Source: Dolichospermum sp. DET69 (GTDB lineage: Bacteria; Cyanobacteriota; Cyanobacteriia; Cyanobacteriales; Nostocaceae). Taken from it: a stretch of 64,000 bases of DNA. How positions within the stretch are numbered: position 1 is the stretch's first letter; the number at the start of each line of letters is the position of its first letter. A program made the position numbers and the translations under genes. Where the stretch lies: assembly GCA_017355425.1 (NCBI GenBank), contig CP070233.1, positions 1,467,501-1,531,500 of the forward strand, given 5' to 3'. Below are positions 49,633 to 58,844 of the stretch, in pieces. Below the pieces are notes generated by a model. It searched no databases and was not told the origin of the DNA. It was given only the letters and a program-made list of their open reading frames with translations.

Positions 49633-51105
49633 ATGCTTACAAACACCCTACTTCTCTCAAATCAACTGCCCAGTTTACAATATTCATCCACCACAGAACG
49701 CTTCGATGACACTTGGGAAGCCCCACTGGCAACCCTTTTGGGACTAGGACGCGCTGCCGGGGCTGATTTTGTGGAATACTTCTTGGAACATCGCAACTAC
49801 ATCAGTTGTTTAGCCGAAGAAGACACCATTACCAGTATTTCCCCCAGTTTATCTACTGGTGCAGGAGTGCGGGTATTTCGTGGCAAAGCTGACTGCTACG
49901 TTAGCACCAACAACCTCACATTCAACGGTTTAAAAGCCGCCTTAGAAAAAGCTCTTTCCATCTTAGGACTACAACTACCCGGTCCGAGCGCCTTCATTCC
50001 CGAAATCAACCTAGAATTACTCAGAGACTACGCCAGCAAACGCGGTAAAGACAGTTGGCTACCTTTGTGCAGTTCTATCCGCGAAATGGGAGAAGTCCTC
50101 CTTGATGGTACAGCCCAACTCAATAAAAAAGCTACCCATATTCAATCCCGCCGCGCTTCCTACTTCCGTGATTGGCAAGAAGTATTAGTTGCTGGTAGTG
50201 ACGGAACATTTGCCCGTGATATCCGCCTCACTCAGTCTGTCGCATTCAACCTGCTTTGTGCTGACGGCGCTAACCGCTCCTCTATTGGTGAACGGGCTGG
50301 TAACACAAGTGACCCTAACTTCCTCACAACCTGGGATTATCAAAAAGCTTCCGAACAAATCGCCGAATCTGCTGGTAAAATGCTTTACGCAGATTACGTA
50401 GAATCAGGAACTTACCCCATTATCATGGCCAATCATTTTGGCGGCGTAATTTTCCATGAAGCTTGTGGACATCTTTTAGAAACCACCCAAATTGAACGCC
50501 AAACCACCCCATTTGCCGATAAAAAAGGCGAAAAAATCGCTCACGAAAGCCTCACAGCATGGGACGAAGGCCGCGCTGATAATGCTTTTGGCACAATTGA
50601 TATGGATGATGAAGGAATGCCAGCCCAAAGAACATTATTAATTGAAAAAGGCATTCTCAAAAACTTCCTAGCAGACAGAACCGGTTCAGTGCGGACTGGA
50701 CACCCCAGAACAGGCAGTGGCCGCCGTCAAAATTACACCTATGCAGCCGCAAGTCGGATGCGAAACACCTATATTGATTGTGGAGAACACACAACAGAAG
50801 ACCTATTTGCCTCCGTTGATAAAGGTATTTACTGTAAGAAAATGGGTGGTGGCAGTGTCGGTGCAACCGGTCAATTTAACTTCAGCGTTGACGAAGCTTA
50901 CTTAATAGAAAATGGCAAAATTACCAAACCATTAAAAGGTGCTACTTTAATCGGTGAAGCCAAGGAAATCATGAATAAAATTTCCCTATGTTCCCAAGAT
51001 TTAGAACTAGCTCCCGGCTTTTGTGGCTCAGTCAGCGGCAGCATTTACACCACAGTTGGACAACCCCATATCAAAGTTGATTCCATCACCGTTGGCGGCC
51101 GATAA
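49633..51105 (+). CDS. tldD: TldD metallopeptidase subunit
   Basis: A 490-residue zinc peptidase. The HExxxH motif HEACGH (276-281) and the later Cys-containing metal site [15 protein letters not shown] are present. TldD works with TldE/PmbA as a heterodimer that trims unfolded peptides; in E. coli it processes microcin and CcdA. The pmbA partner follows after 144 bp. Length normal. Confidence 0.95.
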   Translation: MLTNTLLLSNQLPSLQYSSTTERFDDTWEAPLATLLGLGRAAGADFVEYFLEHRNYISCLAEEDTITSISPSLSTGAGVRVFRGKADCYVSTNNLTFNGLKAALEKALSILGLQLPGPSAFIPEINLELLRDYASKRGKDSWLPLCSSIREMGEVLLDGTAQLNKKATHIQSRRASYFRDWQEVLVAGSDGTFARDIRLTQSVAFNLLCADGANRSSIGERAGNTSDPNFLTTWDYQKASEQIAESAGKMLYADYVESGTYPIIMANHFGGVIFHEACGHLLETTQIERQTTPFADKKGEKIAHESLTAWDEGRADNAFGTIDMDDEGMPAQRTLLIEKGILKNFLADRTGSVRTGHPRTGSGRRQNYTYAAASRMRNTYIDCGEHTTEDLFASVDKGIYCKKMGGGSVGATGQFNFSVDEAYLIENGKITKPLKGATLIGEAKEIMNKISLCSQDLELAPGFCGSVSGSIYTTVGQPHIKVDSITVGGR

Positions 51106-51140
51106 AAAATTTTGGATTAACAAGATTGATGTGATGTTTA

Positions 51141-51219
51141 TGTAGGTTGGGTTGACGTAAGGAAACCCAACGTAACAGATGCTTTTGTTGGGTTGTGCTG
51201 TCGCTTAACCCAACCTACA
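51141..51219. mobile_element. 79-bp TGTAGGTTGGGTT inverted-repeat element between tldD and pmbA
   Basis: Ends TGTAGGTTGGGTT and AACCCAACCTACA are perfectly inverted, with a GAAACCCAAC...GTTGGGTT inner pair. A partial copy is at 60088-60119. It splits the tldD-pmbA pair. Confidence 0.7.
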
Positions 51220-51249
51220 AATTATTAATTGTGAACCGTGAATTAGATT

Positions 51250-52590
51250 ATGAACAAAATCCAAGAAATTGCAACTTACGCCCAAGAAAATGCCGCCAAA
51301 CTCGGCATTAAAAAATTCGATATTTACGGCTCAACCGTAGATGATACCAGCGTTCAAGTTTACCAAGGAGAACCTAAAGAAGTCAAAGCTTCCAATCGTT
51401 CTGGAGTAACAGTTCGAGTCTGGAATGAAGAAAATACAATGGGTGTTACCAGCACCACAGATGTAGATTCTCAAGGATTAGAATTAGCCCTGAAAACAGC
51501 TTACGAAGCCAGTTTTTTTGGAGTCAAAGAAAACGTTCCTGATTTTAGTCCAGAAGCGACTATTCCTATCCCTAATAAACATCGAGAAAAAGCCCTGCAA
51601 GCACCTGTTTCTGAACTGATAGAAAAGCTATTAGTAGCAGAAAAAGAATTACTAGCAACTCATCCGGCTATTACAAGTGTGCCTTACAATGGTTTAGCAC
51701 AAAAGGATATTGACAGATTTTATCTCAATAGTGATGGTGCTGTGAGAACTGAATCTCATTCTTTCGCTTATATTTCTTTGTACAGCAAAACTGAAGAAGA
51801 AGGTAAGAAACCCCGCAGTGGTAGTGCTTATCGAGTTAAAGAAAGTGTCGCTGATTTAGATATTGCCGGTTGTATCAAAGAAACTGCTGAGAAAACTATC
51901 AGTCATTTGCATTATGAAAAAATCAAAACTGGTAAATATCAAGTAGTTTTCTCTGCTGAAGCTTTTTTAAGTTTGTTGGGGGCTTTTTCTAATTTATTTA
52001 ACGCCCAAAGTATCCTTGATAATCAAAGTTTATCGAAAACTGATGATATTGGTAAAGAACTTGCTTCACCTTTACTTTCAGTTTATGATGATGCTTTACA
52101 CCCTGCTAATATTGGGGCTGAAAGTTTTGATGGTGAAGGAACACCAACTCGGCAAATTAAGTTAATAGAAAATGGCATTTTAACTAGCTTTTTGCATAGT
52201 GCGGGAACTGCTAAACGGTTAAATGCTCAACCTACTGGTAATGCTAGTATTGGCGCAAAAGTCAGCGTCAGTCCTAATTTCTATCATGTGTTTGCAGCAG
52301 GTACACCGGAACAAGAATTGAGTTTAGATACTGCGGAAAATGTGATTCTAATTGATGATTTACAAGCGCTTCATGCGGGTGTTAAGGCTTTACAAGGTTC
52401 TTTTTCTTTGCCTTTTCATGGTTGGTTAATTAACAAGGGTGAGAAAACCAGTATTGAGTCTGCAACGGTAGCTGGTGATTTTCTGGAGTTGTTGAAATCA
52501 ATTGTTTATGTGGAGAAGGAAGTTGAGTTAACACCAGGAGGAGTTGCTCCCAGGGTTTGGGTGAGTGAACTTTCTATTACTGGGGATTAA
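51250..52590 (+). CDS. pmbA: TldE/PmbA, TldD partner
   Basis: A 446-residue non-catalytic partner of TldD: no HExxxH is present, as normal for PmbA. Family features: SGVTVRVWNEENTMGVTSTTDVD, YKTGKYQVVFSAEAF..., FDGEGTPTRQIKLIENGILTSFLHSAGTAKRL. Forms the TldD/E protease complex in the cytoplasm. Confidence 0.95.
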   Translation: MNKIQEIATYAQENAAKLGIKKFDIYGSTVDDTSVQVYQGEPKEVKASNRSGVTVRVWNEENTMGVTSTTDVDSQGLELALKTAYEASFFGVKENVPDFSPEATIPIPNKHREKALQAPVSELIEKLLVAEKELLATHPAITSVPYNGLAQKDIDRFYLNSDGAVRTESHSFAYISLYSKTEEEGKKPRSGSAYRVKESVADLDIAGCIKETAEKTISHLHYEKIKTGKYQVVFSAEAFLSLLGAFSNLFNAQSILDNQSLSKTDDIGKELASPLLSVYDDALHPANIGAESFDGEGTPTRQIKLIENGILTSFLHSAGTAKRLNAQPTGNASIGAKVSVSPNFYHVFAAGTPEQELSLDTAENVILIDDLQALHAGVKALQGSFSLPFHGWLINKGEKTSIESATVAGDFLELLKSIVYVEKEVELTPGGVAPRVWVSELSITGD

Positions 52591-52723
52591 AAGTTAGTCT
52601 TTGGGTAGTACCTATAAAATCCAAATAATGGTGGGTATTACCCATTTATTAAGCTAAAAAACATCTAAACAGAGATCGAAAAAATTGAGCGCAGTTTTAC
52701 AAAAAAATGCTATGAGTTGATAA

Positions 52724-52975
52724 ATGTCAAAAAAACGAAAGTTACTAGATAAAGTTCTTTCTGGTTCTAAAAATATTCAATTTAATGAACTTGTAAGTTT
52801 AGTTGAAGCCTTTGGATTTTGTTTATCAAGAGTTAATGGCAGTCATTATATTTTTATTCATCAAAACATAGATGAACTTATTAACTTACAAAATCGAAAT
52901 GGTCAAGCTGTTCCATATCAAATCAAACAATTTTTAGCTATCATTGAGGAATATGGATTAACTTTAGAGGATTAA
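52724..52975 (+). CDS. hicA: HicA-family toxin
   Basis: An 83-residue protein of the HicA mRNA-interferase family with a dsRBD-like fold; the catalytic His is in VNGSHYIF. ATG with GAGTTGATAA upstream. It ends 2 bp before the hicB start, the normal order for a HicAB module. HicA blocks translation by cutting mRNA. Confidence 0.88.
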   Translation: MSKKRKLLDKVLSGSKNIQFNELVSLVEAFGFCLSRVNGSHYIFIHQNIDELINLQNRNGQAVPYQIKQFLAIIEEYGLTLED

Positions 52976-52977
52976 GA

Positions 52978-53199
52978 ATGAAAAACTACCATATTAATAT
53001 TTTCTACAGTGAAGAAGACGGGGGTTATATAGCAGATATTCCTGATTTAAAATACTGTTCTGCATTTGGTGACACTGAAGAAGAAGCATTATCTGAAGTT
53101 TTGCAAGCAAAAGCAGCATGGTTAGAAACTGCAAAATTAGAGGGTAAATCTATTCCTGAACCTAAATACCGTCCTGCAATTTATCAAATAGCTTCATGA
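52978..53199 (+). CDS. hicB: HicB-family antitoxin
   Basis: A 73-residue protein with the HicB core YHINIFYSEEDGGYIADIPDLKYCSAFGDTEEEALSEV. It lacks the C-terminal DNA-binding extension seen in longer HicB proteins, so autoregulation may differ. Directly follows hicA. Confidence 0.9.
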   Translation: MKNYHINIFYSEEDGGYIADIPDLKYCSAFGDTEEEALSEVLQAKAAWLETAKLEGKSIPEPKYRPAIYQIAS

Positions 53200-53202
53200 A
53201 GA

Positions 53203-54120
53203 TTATTTACTAATTCTTTCATACAACCAAGCTAAGGACGCGCCAATAGTTTCTACTAAGATACTCATGAGACGATAAAGAGCGATCGCACTAATTACCA
53301 AAGCCGCCGGAAAATGATATTGTAGTAGTAATATCGCCGTAGTTTCAAACACTCCCAAACCACCAGGCGCACCCGGAACAACTAACCCCAACACCCACGC
53401 ACAACTAAAAGCCCCCACTAATAAGGGTATTTGCTGCCAAGTTAAAGAATTTAACGCCAACATAGTTAAAATAAATCCACAAGCACGCAACCCTAAAAAA
53501 ACTAATTCTCCCAATAAAGGTTTCACCGGATAGCGTTTAATTATAAAACTATTAACTAGCTCATTTTCTGCATTAGACTTCTTATTTTTCCACTTATCTA
53601 AAAGTTGAATAGCTGGGTTTAAAAATCGAGGGTGAAGTATACCCAAGACAATTATTAAAGCCAGAGATTGTAAAATAATTAAATTAAAATTCAGATTATT
53701 AACAACTAATTTACCACCAAATAAAACAATAATAATTAAAGCTGCTGCTAACATTAATAGTGGTTCTAACAAAACACTCAAAGTAGCAATATTAGTAGGA
53801 ATATTAGCATTTTTAGCCGCCATAACTCGCCCATAATAATGCCAAACATTACCAGGTAAATATTTAGCAATATTCGTTTTTAAATAAACTCGAATAAACT
53901 CAATAGTAGATACAGATTGATTTAACTCCTTGAGTACCCAAGTCCAAATCCAACCCGCCCAAATATGAGCAAATAAAGTTACACCCGTAGCCGTTATTAA
54001 CATTAACCATCCAGTTCCATTAATGCGAATAGCACTAACCCCCAACCAATTATCTTTCAGAGCTTTCAACAAAAAAAACAGTGTTCCACCCAAAATTAAG
54101 CAACGGATAATTTTCTTCAT
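53203..54120 (-). CDS. Lysylphosphatidylglycerol synthase-like TM protein (UPF0104)
   Basis: A 305-residue protein with about eight TM helices and the family motif VVPGAPGGLGVFETTAILLL. It corresponds to the flippase-like part of MprF without the aminoacyl-transferase domain. In cyanobacteria its substrate is unknown. Converges with hicB, only 3 bp between stops. Confidence 0.88.
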   Translation of the reverse strand: MKKIIRCLILGGTLFFLLKALKDNWLGVSAIRINGTGWLMLITATGVTLFAHIWAGWIWTWVLKELNQSVSTIEFIRVYLKTNIAKYLPGNVWHYYGRVMAAKNANIPTNIATLSVLLEPLLMLAAALIIIVLFGGKLVVNNLNFNLIILQSLALIIVLGILHPRFLNPAIQLLDKWKNKKSNAENELVNSFIIKRYPVKPLLGELVFLGLRACGFILTMLALNSLTWQQIPLLVGAFSCAWVLGLVVPGAPGGLGVFETTAILLLQYHFPAALVISAIALYRLMSILVETIGASLAWLYERISK

Positions 54121-54828
54121 TATTTTCCTAATTCAGCCGTTACTATGATTGCACTTTAAATCTTATATTAAGCCCAGCGACATATCTCAAGCTGATCAAC
54201 GTTAACAACAATATCTGTCCATAGTTATACTCAAAACGGCTTAATTATTTGATTTAAGCAGGTAAGGGTTTAGCACTGCTCATAAGTGTCAACTTAAATA
54301 AGGGTGTATTCCAATAGGTCTTTACTTATCCGTTGGCTTCCACACCCCCTCAGCGTCAGCCATATTTCAGGGCTAATAACCAAAGTCTACTGAAGTGGAC
54401 TAAAGATTTTTTTTATATTTAGTTATCTTTAGATAACTTTGGCTATTAGACTGGGAATTCATTCCCGGGCGGGCTATGATTTTACGTGAAGTTGACACAT
54501 ATCAGTACTGCTAAACCCCTACAAATCTAGGTTTTTCGTGATTTTATAAAAGTCTATGTCCCAACCGTTTTGAGTATAGATAAAACATAGAATCTATCTG
54601 CTCTATAAGAGGATGAATGAACAAGTTTTTAATGTATAAACAAACCCCTCTTGTAAACCTCTCCCCGAAGCGGGGAGAGGCTTTGAAACCCCCCTTCCCT
54701 AGGAGGGAAGGGGGGCAGGGGGGTTAGGTTTTTGGAGATTATCGGTTTGGTTTCATCTAATACTTTATGGCTAACGCCACGCTTCGCTATCAAACAACCT
54801 CTAATGCCGTATATGCAAAATGCCATAA
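54121..54828. other. Repeat-filled intergenic region before larC
   Basis: Holds the nested MITE (54226-54578), stems CCTCTCCCCGAAGCGGGGAGAGG (about 54657-54680) and CCCCCCTTCCCT...AGGGAAGGGGGG (54689-54714), and a degenerate GGCTAACGCCACGCTTCGC repeat (54768-54792). No gene accepted. Confidence 0.55.
54226..54578. mobile_element. 353-bp nested inverted-repeat element
   Basis: Outer ends TATACTCAAAACGG (54226) and CCGTTTTGAGTATA (54578) are perfectly inverted over 14 bp. Nested inside is a second inverted pair: GGGTTTAGCA (54266) and TGCTAAACCC (54518), with GTGTCAACTT/AAGTTGACAC further in. Inside that is AATAACCAAAGT/ACTTTGGCTATT. No ORF. One element seems to have jumped into another. Confidence 0.7.
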
Positions 54829-56109
54829 TTATTTTGTATGTTCTAAATGCCAACTTTGTAATGCTAACCGATGAACTTCTTGCCAAGGAAGATTATTTTT
54901 GCGGGCTAAAATAGCACAATCTTCATATTCTGGCTGAATATTAGTAATTACCTTGACTGCGGCTGTTCCTGTCCAGGCAACTTTTACTGATATTGTCCCA
55001 TAAATAGTTTCGACTTTTTGAATTTCCCGTTGTAAAATTGACCGTTCTTGAGTAGTGCGACGAATCCCTAAAGTGCTAGTTTCTCGAAATAACACCGCTT
55101 CACAACTAGCTACATTATTTGGATGACAAATAACAGTTAATAAAATTCCCGGACGAGATTTTTTCATTCCTATAGGTTGGGTAAAAACATCCACCGCACC
55201 AACAGCAAATAAAGCCTCAAATACATAACCGAATACTTGCGGATTTAAGTCATCTATTTGAGTTTCTAGAACCGTAATGGTTTCTAAATTTGGGGAATAT
55301 GCCCCTAAATCAGAATTATCAGGCTGTAAAGATTCATTTTCACCGTACCAGAGCCGTAGTATATTAGGAATAGGTAAATCTAGAGAACCCGCTCCTAATC
55401 CTACCTGTTTGATAGTCATTGGTGGTGGAGAACCAAAGTCTTGAACTAAGGTAGTAGCGATTGCAGCCCCCGTTGGTGTTACCAATTCTCTATCAATACC
55501 ATTGCTATAAACTGGACAACCCCGCATTTCCCACAACTTTAACACCGCCGGTACTGGTACTGCCATGCGTCCATGTGCAGCATGAACAGTTCCACCTCCA
55601 GTAGGAAACGCAGAACAGTATAGCAAAGGCAACCCTTCCTGATTGCTGTCAATACCCAACCAATCCAACCCTAAACAAGTACCAACAATATCCACAATCG
55701 CATCCACAGCACCAACTTCATGGAAATGAACTTTTTCCGGTGCGATGCCATGAACAGCCCCCTCTGCTACTGCTAACCGTCGGAATACAGCTAAACTCCA
55801 AGCTTGCGCTCGCGCTGGTAACTTCCCGTGGAGAATCATCTCCTCTATTTCTGGCAAATGACGGTCGTGGTGGTGATGATGTTCATGATCATGATGATGG
55901 TGATGATCCACCAAATCCACATGAACCTTAGTCCCTTGCTGGCTTTGACGCTGAACAAATTCCGCCCATAATTGGTATTCCTGCTCAATTCCCAAGCCAT
56001 TGAGTTTTTCCACCAAATACTCCACAGGCACACCGAGACTGACTAAAGCCCCCAGGCACATATCACCAGAAATTCCTGTTGGACATTGAAGATAAGCGAT
56101 TTTATTCAT
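54829..56109 (-). CDS. larC: Nickel pincer cofactor biosynthesis protein LarC
   Basis: A 426-residue CTP-dependent nickel insertase that completes the pyridinium bis-thiocarboxylate cofactor of lactate racemase-type enzymes. N-terminal YLQCPTGISGDMCLGALVSLG, HFHEVGAVDAIVDIVG and PTPTGAAI-like segments (LVTPTGAAIATTLV) match. A His-rich loop (residues 69-84, about 12 His) probably stores nickel. No larA, larB or larE nearby; many cyanobacteria carry larC alone. Confidence 0.93.
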   Translation of the reverse strand: MNKIAYLQCPTGISGDMCLGALVSLGVPVEYLVEKLNGLGIEQEYQLWAEFVQRQSQQGTKVHVDLVDHHHHHDHEHHHHHDRHLPEIEEMILHGKLPARAQAWSLAVFRRLAVAEGAVHGIAPEKVHFHEVGAVDAIVDIVGTCLGLDWLGIDSNQEGLPLLYCSAFPTGGGTVHAAHGRMAVPVPAVLKLWEMRGCPVYSNGIDRELVTPTGAAIATTLVQDFGSPPPMTIKQVGLGAGSLDLPIPNILRLWYGENESLQPDNSDLGAYSPNLETITVLETQIDDLNPQVFGYVFEALFAVGAVDVFTQPIGMKKSRPGILLTVICHPNNVASCEAVLFRETSTLGIRRTTQERSILQREIQKVETIYGTISVKVAWTGTAAVKVITNIQPEYEDCAILARKNNLPWQEVHRLALQSWHLEHTK

Positions 56110-56158
56110 AAATTTATTTGTGATTAGTCATTCCCCATTCCCCATTCCCCACCCTATT

Positions 56159-56818
56159 ATGTCCAAAATTTTCACCATTCATCCTGATAATCCTCAAAGC
56201 CGCCGAATAGAGGAAGTAAAGTCAGCGCTCTTAGGTGGCGCTATCATGCTCTACCCTACAGATACAGTCTACGCAATTGGTTGTGATTTGAATGCCAAGT
56301 CGGCGGTGGAAAGAGTGCGGCAAATCAAACAGTTAGCAAATGATAAACCACTGACATTTTTATGTCCCTCACTCTCCAATGTGGCGACTTATGCCTTCGT
56401 AAGTGATACAGCCTACCGACTAATGAAGCGGTTAATACCAGGACCCTACACATTTTTGCTCCCTGCAACCAAACTAGTACCGCGTCTAGTGCAAAGTCCC
56501 AAACGCAAAACCACAGGAATTCGAGTGCCAAATCATAACGTTTGTTTGGCATTAATGGAAGCATTAGGAAACCCGATTATTTCTACTTCGGCTCATGTCA
56601 GAGCCAATGACGAAGAGGAGGAAATCGTTGAGAATGGACAACAACCAATGTGGTCACGGGTAGATTTATATGACCATTTTGATAAATTGGTAGATATCAT
56701 TATTGACACCACCGAAGAACCTACATATCAAGTGTCTACCATATTAGATTTGACCGATGAAGAACCAGTTATTATTCGGAGAGGTTTAGGTTGGGAAGCC
56801 GTAGCTACTTGGGTTTAA
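56159..56818 (+). CDS. Sua5/YciO/YrdC family protein
   Basis: A 219-residue member of the threonylcarbamoyl-AMP synthase family (tRNA t6A37 pathway). Conserved VKSALLGGAIMLYPTDTVYAIGCDL, KPLTFLCPSLS, IPGPYTFLLPAT and ISTSAH motifs are present. The Asp-rich C-terminal part resembles YciO more than the full Sua5, so its activity is not certain. ATG at 56159 is preferred; the frame upstream is a TTCCCCATTCCCC tract. Confidence 0.9.
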   Translation: MSKIFTIHPDNPQSRRIEEVKSALLGGAIMLYPTDTVYAIGCDLNAKSAVERVRQIKQLANDKPLTFLCPSLSNVATYAFVSDTAYRLMKRLIPGPYTFLLPATKLVPRLVQSPKRKTTGIRVPNHNVCLALMEALGNPIISTSAHVRANDEEEEIVENGQQPMWSRVDLYDHFDKLVDIIIDTTEEPTYQVSTILDLTDEEPVIIRRGLGWEAVATWV

Positions 56819-56881
56819 GAATAAAGCTTTATAAGTGCAACCCTTTGTTTTGGACTCCGTTGCGCTAATTTATAAATCTCT

Positions 56882-58337
56882 CGGTAAGCGTAAAACTCAG
56901 CGTCTAAAGACGGTGAGATATAAGCGACTCGTGCGACTTTAGTCGCCTACGTTCTTCTTGATTAATTTATCATTTTGTGAAATCATAAATATAATAGCAA
57001 AAATCCAAATCATGGTCAAAAATAAACCCTTAATGGGAGTTCAACAAGTCCTATTATCCCCTGATAAAGATACTAAAGCAATATTAGAGTATCTTTGTCA
57101 ACAATCAGGTAAACTCTATAACTCAGGGGTCTATTTTGCTAGACAAACACTTTTCAAAACTGGTAAGTTACTCACTGGTAAATTCGACCTAATATATGAG
57201 TCAACTGTGAGCAAGACCAGATTAGCAAGTTCACTACCTTCGGTAGTTGCTCAACAAACACTAATCTCAGTAAGCGAAGCTTTTAAATCCTTTAAAGAAT
57301 TAAAAAACAAGTTCAACAAAGGTGAGTTACTTTTTAAACCTAAGCCTCCTAGTTATCTCGAAGGATCTAAACTTTTTAAAGTTGCCTTTCCTAATACTGG
57401 AGCGGGTAAGCCAACTCTTGAAAATAATCAAATTAGATTCCCTTTAGGTTTAACAGTAAAAAGATGGTTTGGAATATCTGAATTCTTTCTCCTGATGCCA
57501 ATTAACTTAGATTTCTCAAAGATCAAAGAGTTGACTATATTACCCAAAAATGGGGCTTTTTACCTGGAGTTGTCTTATTTGGTTGAGAAAAAGATCACTG
57601 ACTTAAATATTAGTGAAGCCCTATCAATTGACTTGGGAACTGCCGATAATTTAGCAGCCTGTGTAGACACTTTAGGTAATTCTTTTTTAATTGACTCAAG
57701 AAAATTGAAAGCTGACAATCAACTCTGGAATAAAAGAGTCTCTACTAAAAAAGAAGGCAAGTCAAGCGACTACTGGGACAGTTGGTTAGATCGAGTTACC
57801 AGAAAACGAAACCATCAAATGAGAGATGGGATCAACAAAAGTGCAAGGTTGATTATTGACCACTGCCTCAAAAATAAAATAGGTAACTTAGTTCTAGGTT
57901 GGAACGATGGGTTTAAACTGAATTCCAATATGGGTAACTTGAACAATCAAAAGTTTGTTCAAATGCCATTAGGTAAGTTGAAAGATCGACTTAATCAACT
58001 GTGTTGCCAATATGGGATCAACTTTCACCTGACAGAGGAGAGTTATACTTCAAAATCAAGTTTTTTAGATGGAGACTCCCTACCCAAGTACGGTGAAAAA
58101 CCCGAAGGGTGGAAAGCATCTGGAAGACGAATTTTGAGAGGACTTTACTTAACAGGTGAAAAGTTTTTAGTAAATGCTGATCTTAATGGATCAGCGAATA
58201 TCTTAAAAAAAGTAACGGGAAAACTTAAACTCAATTTAAGTAAACTCACTAGACGGTGTTTGACCACCGTAACGAGAATTAGATTAAACTAATTCTGTCT
58301 GTAGAATCTCAGTGTCTTTAGACCTGAGAGTGTCAAG
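56882..58337 (+). mobile_element. IS605-family (IS1341-type) TnpB-only element
   Basis: Left end (56882-56949): CGGTAAGCGTAAAACTCAG, hairpin CTCAGCGTCTAAAGACGGTGAG, then a GCGACT...AGTCGC stem. One gene (tnpB) fills the middle. Right end (58304-58337): CTCAGTGTCTTTAGACCTGAG hairpin plus AGTGTCAAG, which would also form the 3' part of the guide (omega) RNA. No tnpA, so mobility needs a Y1 transposase in trans. Confidence 0.75.
57012..58292 (+). CDS. tnpB: TnpB RNA-guided nuclease (IS605/IS1341 type)
   Basis: A 426-residue TnpB with an intact frame. RuvC Asp in LSIDLGTADNLA and the last Asp in VNADLNGSANIL are present. At the usual RuvC-II Glu site the sequence is LVLGWNDGFK; a conserved Glu lies downstream in LTEESYTSK. 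The zinc-ribbon Cys are absent (TSKSSFLDGD...SGRRILRGL), as in many cyanobacterial relatives. ATG at 57012 is preferred over 56958. The omega RNA is expected from the 3' end of this gene to 58337; the guide would be read from flanking DNA. Confidence 0.85.
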   Translation: MVKNKPLMGVQQVLLSPDKDTKAILEYLCQQSGKLYNSGVYFARQTLFKTGKLLTGKFDLIYESTVSKTRLASSLPSVVAQQTLISVSEAFKSFKELKNKFNKGELLFKPKPPSYLEGSKLFKVAFPNTGAGKPTLENNQIRFPLGLTVKRWFGISEFFLLMPINLDFSKIKELTILPKNGAFYLELSYLVEKKITDLNISEALSIDLGTADNLAACVDTLGNSFLIDSRKLKADNQLWNKRVSTKKEGKSSDYWDSWLDRVTRKRNHQMRDGINKSARLIIDHCLKNKIGNLVLGWNDGFKLNSNMGNLNNQKFVQMPLGKLKDRLNQLCCQYGINFHLTEESYTSKSSFLDGDSLPKYGEKPEGWKASGRRILRGLYLTGEKFLVNADLNGSANILKKVTGKLKLNLSKLTRRCLTTVTRIRLN

Positions 58338-58844
58338 ATTACCTTATTCCAATTTTAAAATTGTCATCCTCACATCCACCGTAATCTATAAGTCACTCGA
58401 TTTTGGATTTTGGATTTTGGATTGACTCCACCAAACAAGTGTAGAAGCTCGAAAATTTTAGATTTTGGATTGACAATTTTTCCGTTTTGAGAATGACGGG
58501 GCTTGTACCAAATTTTTTTAATCTAAAATCTAAAATCTAAAATTCCCGGTCATGAAATTATGGCTACACCACGTATGCCATCAGTCAATCTTACCATGAC
58601 TAAGCTTTTGGCAATTTGTCCTCAGAGTAAATATCTTATGTGCCATCTTTGATTTAGTGGCTAAAAATACAGCGACACCATTAACAAGCCCTTAACTTTG
58701 GAAATTTATGACAGTGTTTATATATCAGCCGTCTAGTTGGTGAATTTTCAGGAATAAATCCCCAAAGATTTTCATCTCTAACACTGGCATTAAATACTGT
58801 ATCTGCGTTTGAGTTAAGGTGCAATACCAATTTCACCCAAAAGT
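58293..58844. other. Intergenic region upstream of HetZ-family gene
   Basis: After the IS right end it holds a GGATTTTGGATTTTGGATTG tract (about 58397-58423) and the inverted tract ATCTAAAATCTAAAATC (about 58530-58550), together able to form a large hairpin. The 290 bp before the start codon must carry the promoter; no NtcA (GTA-N8-TAC) or other operator was convincingly seen. Confidence 0.45.
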
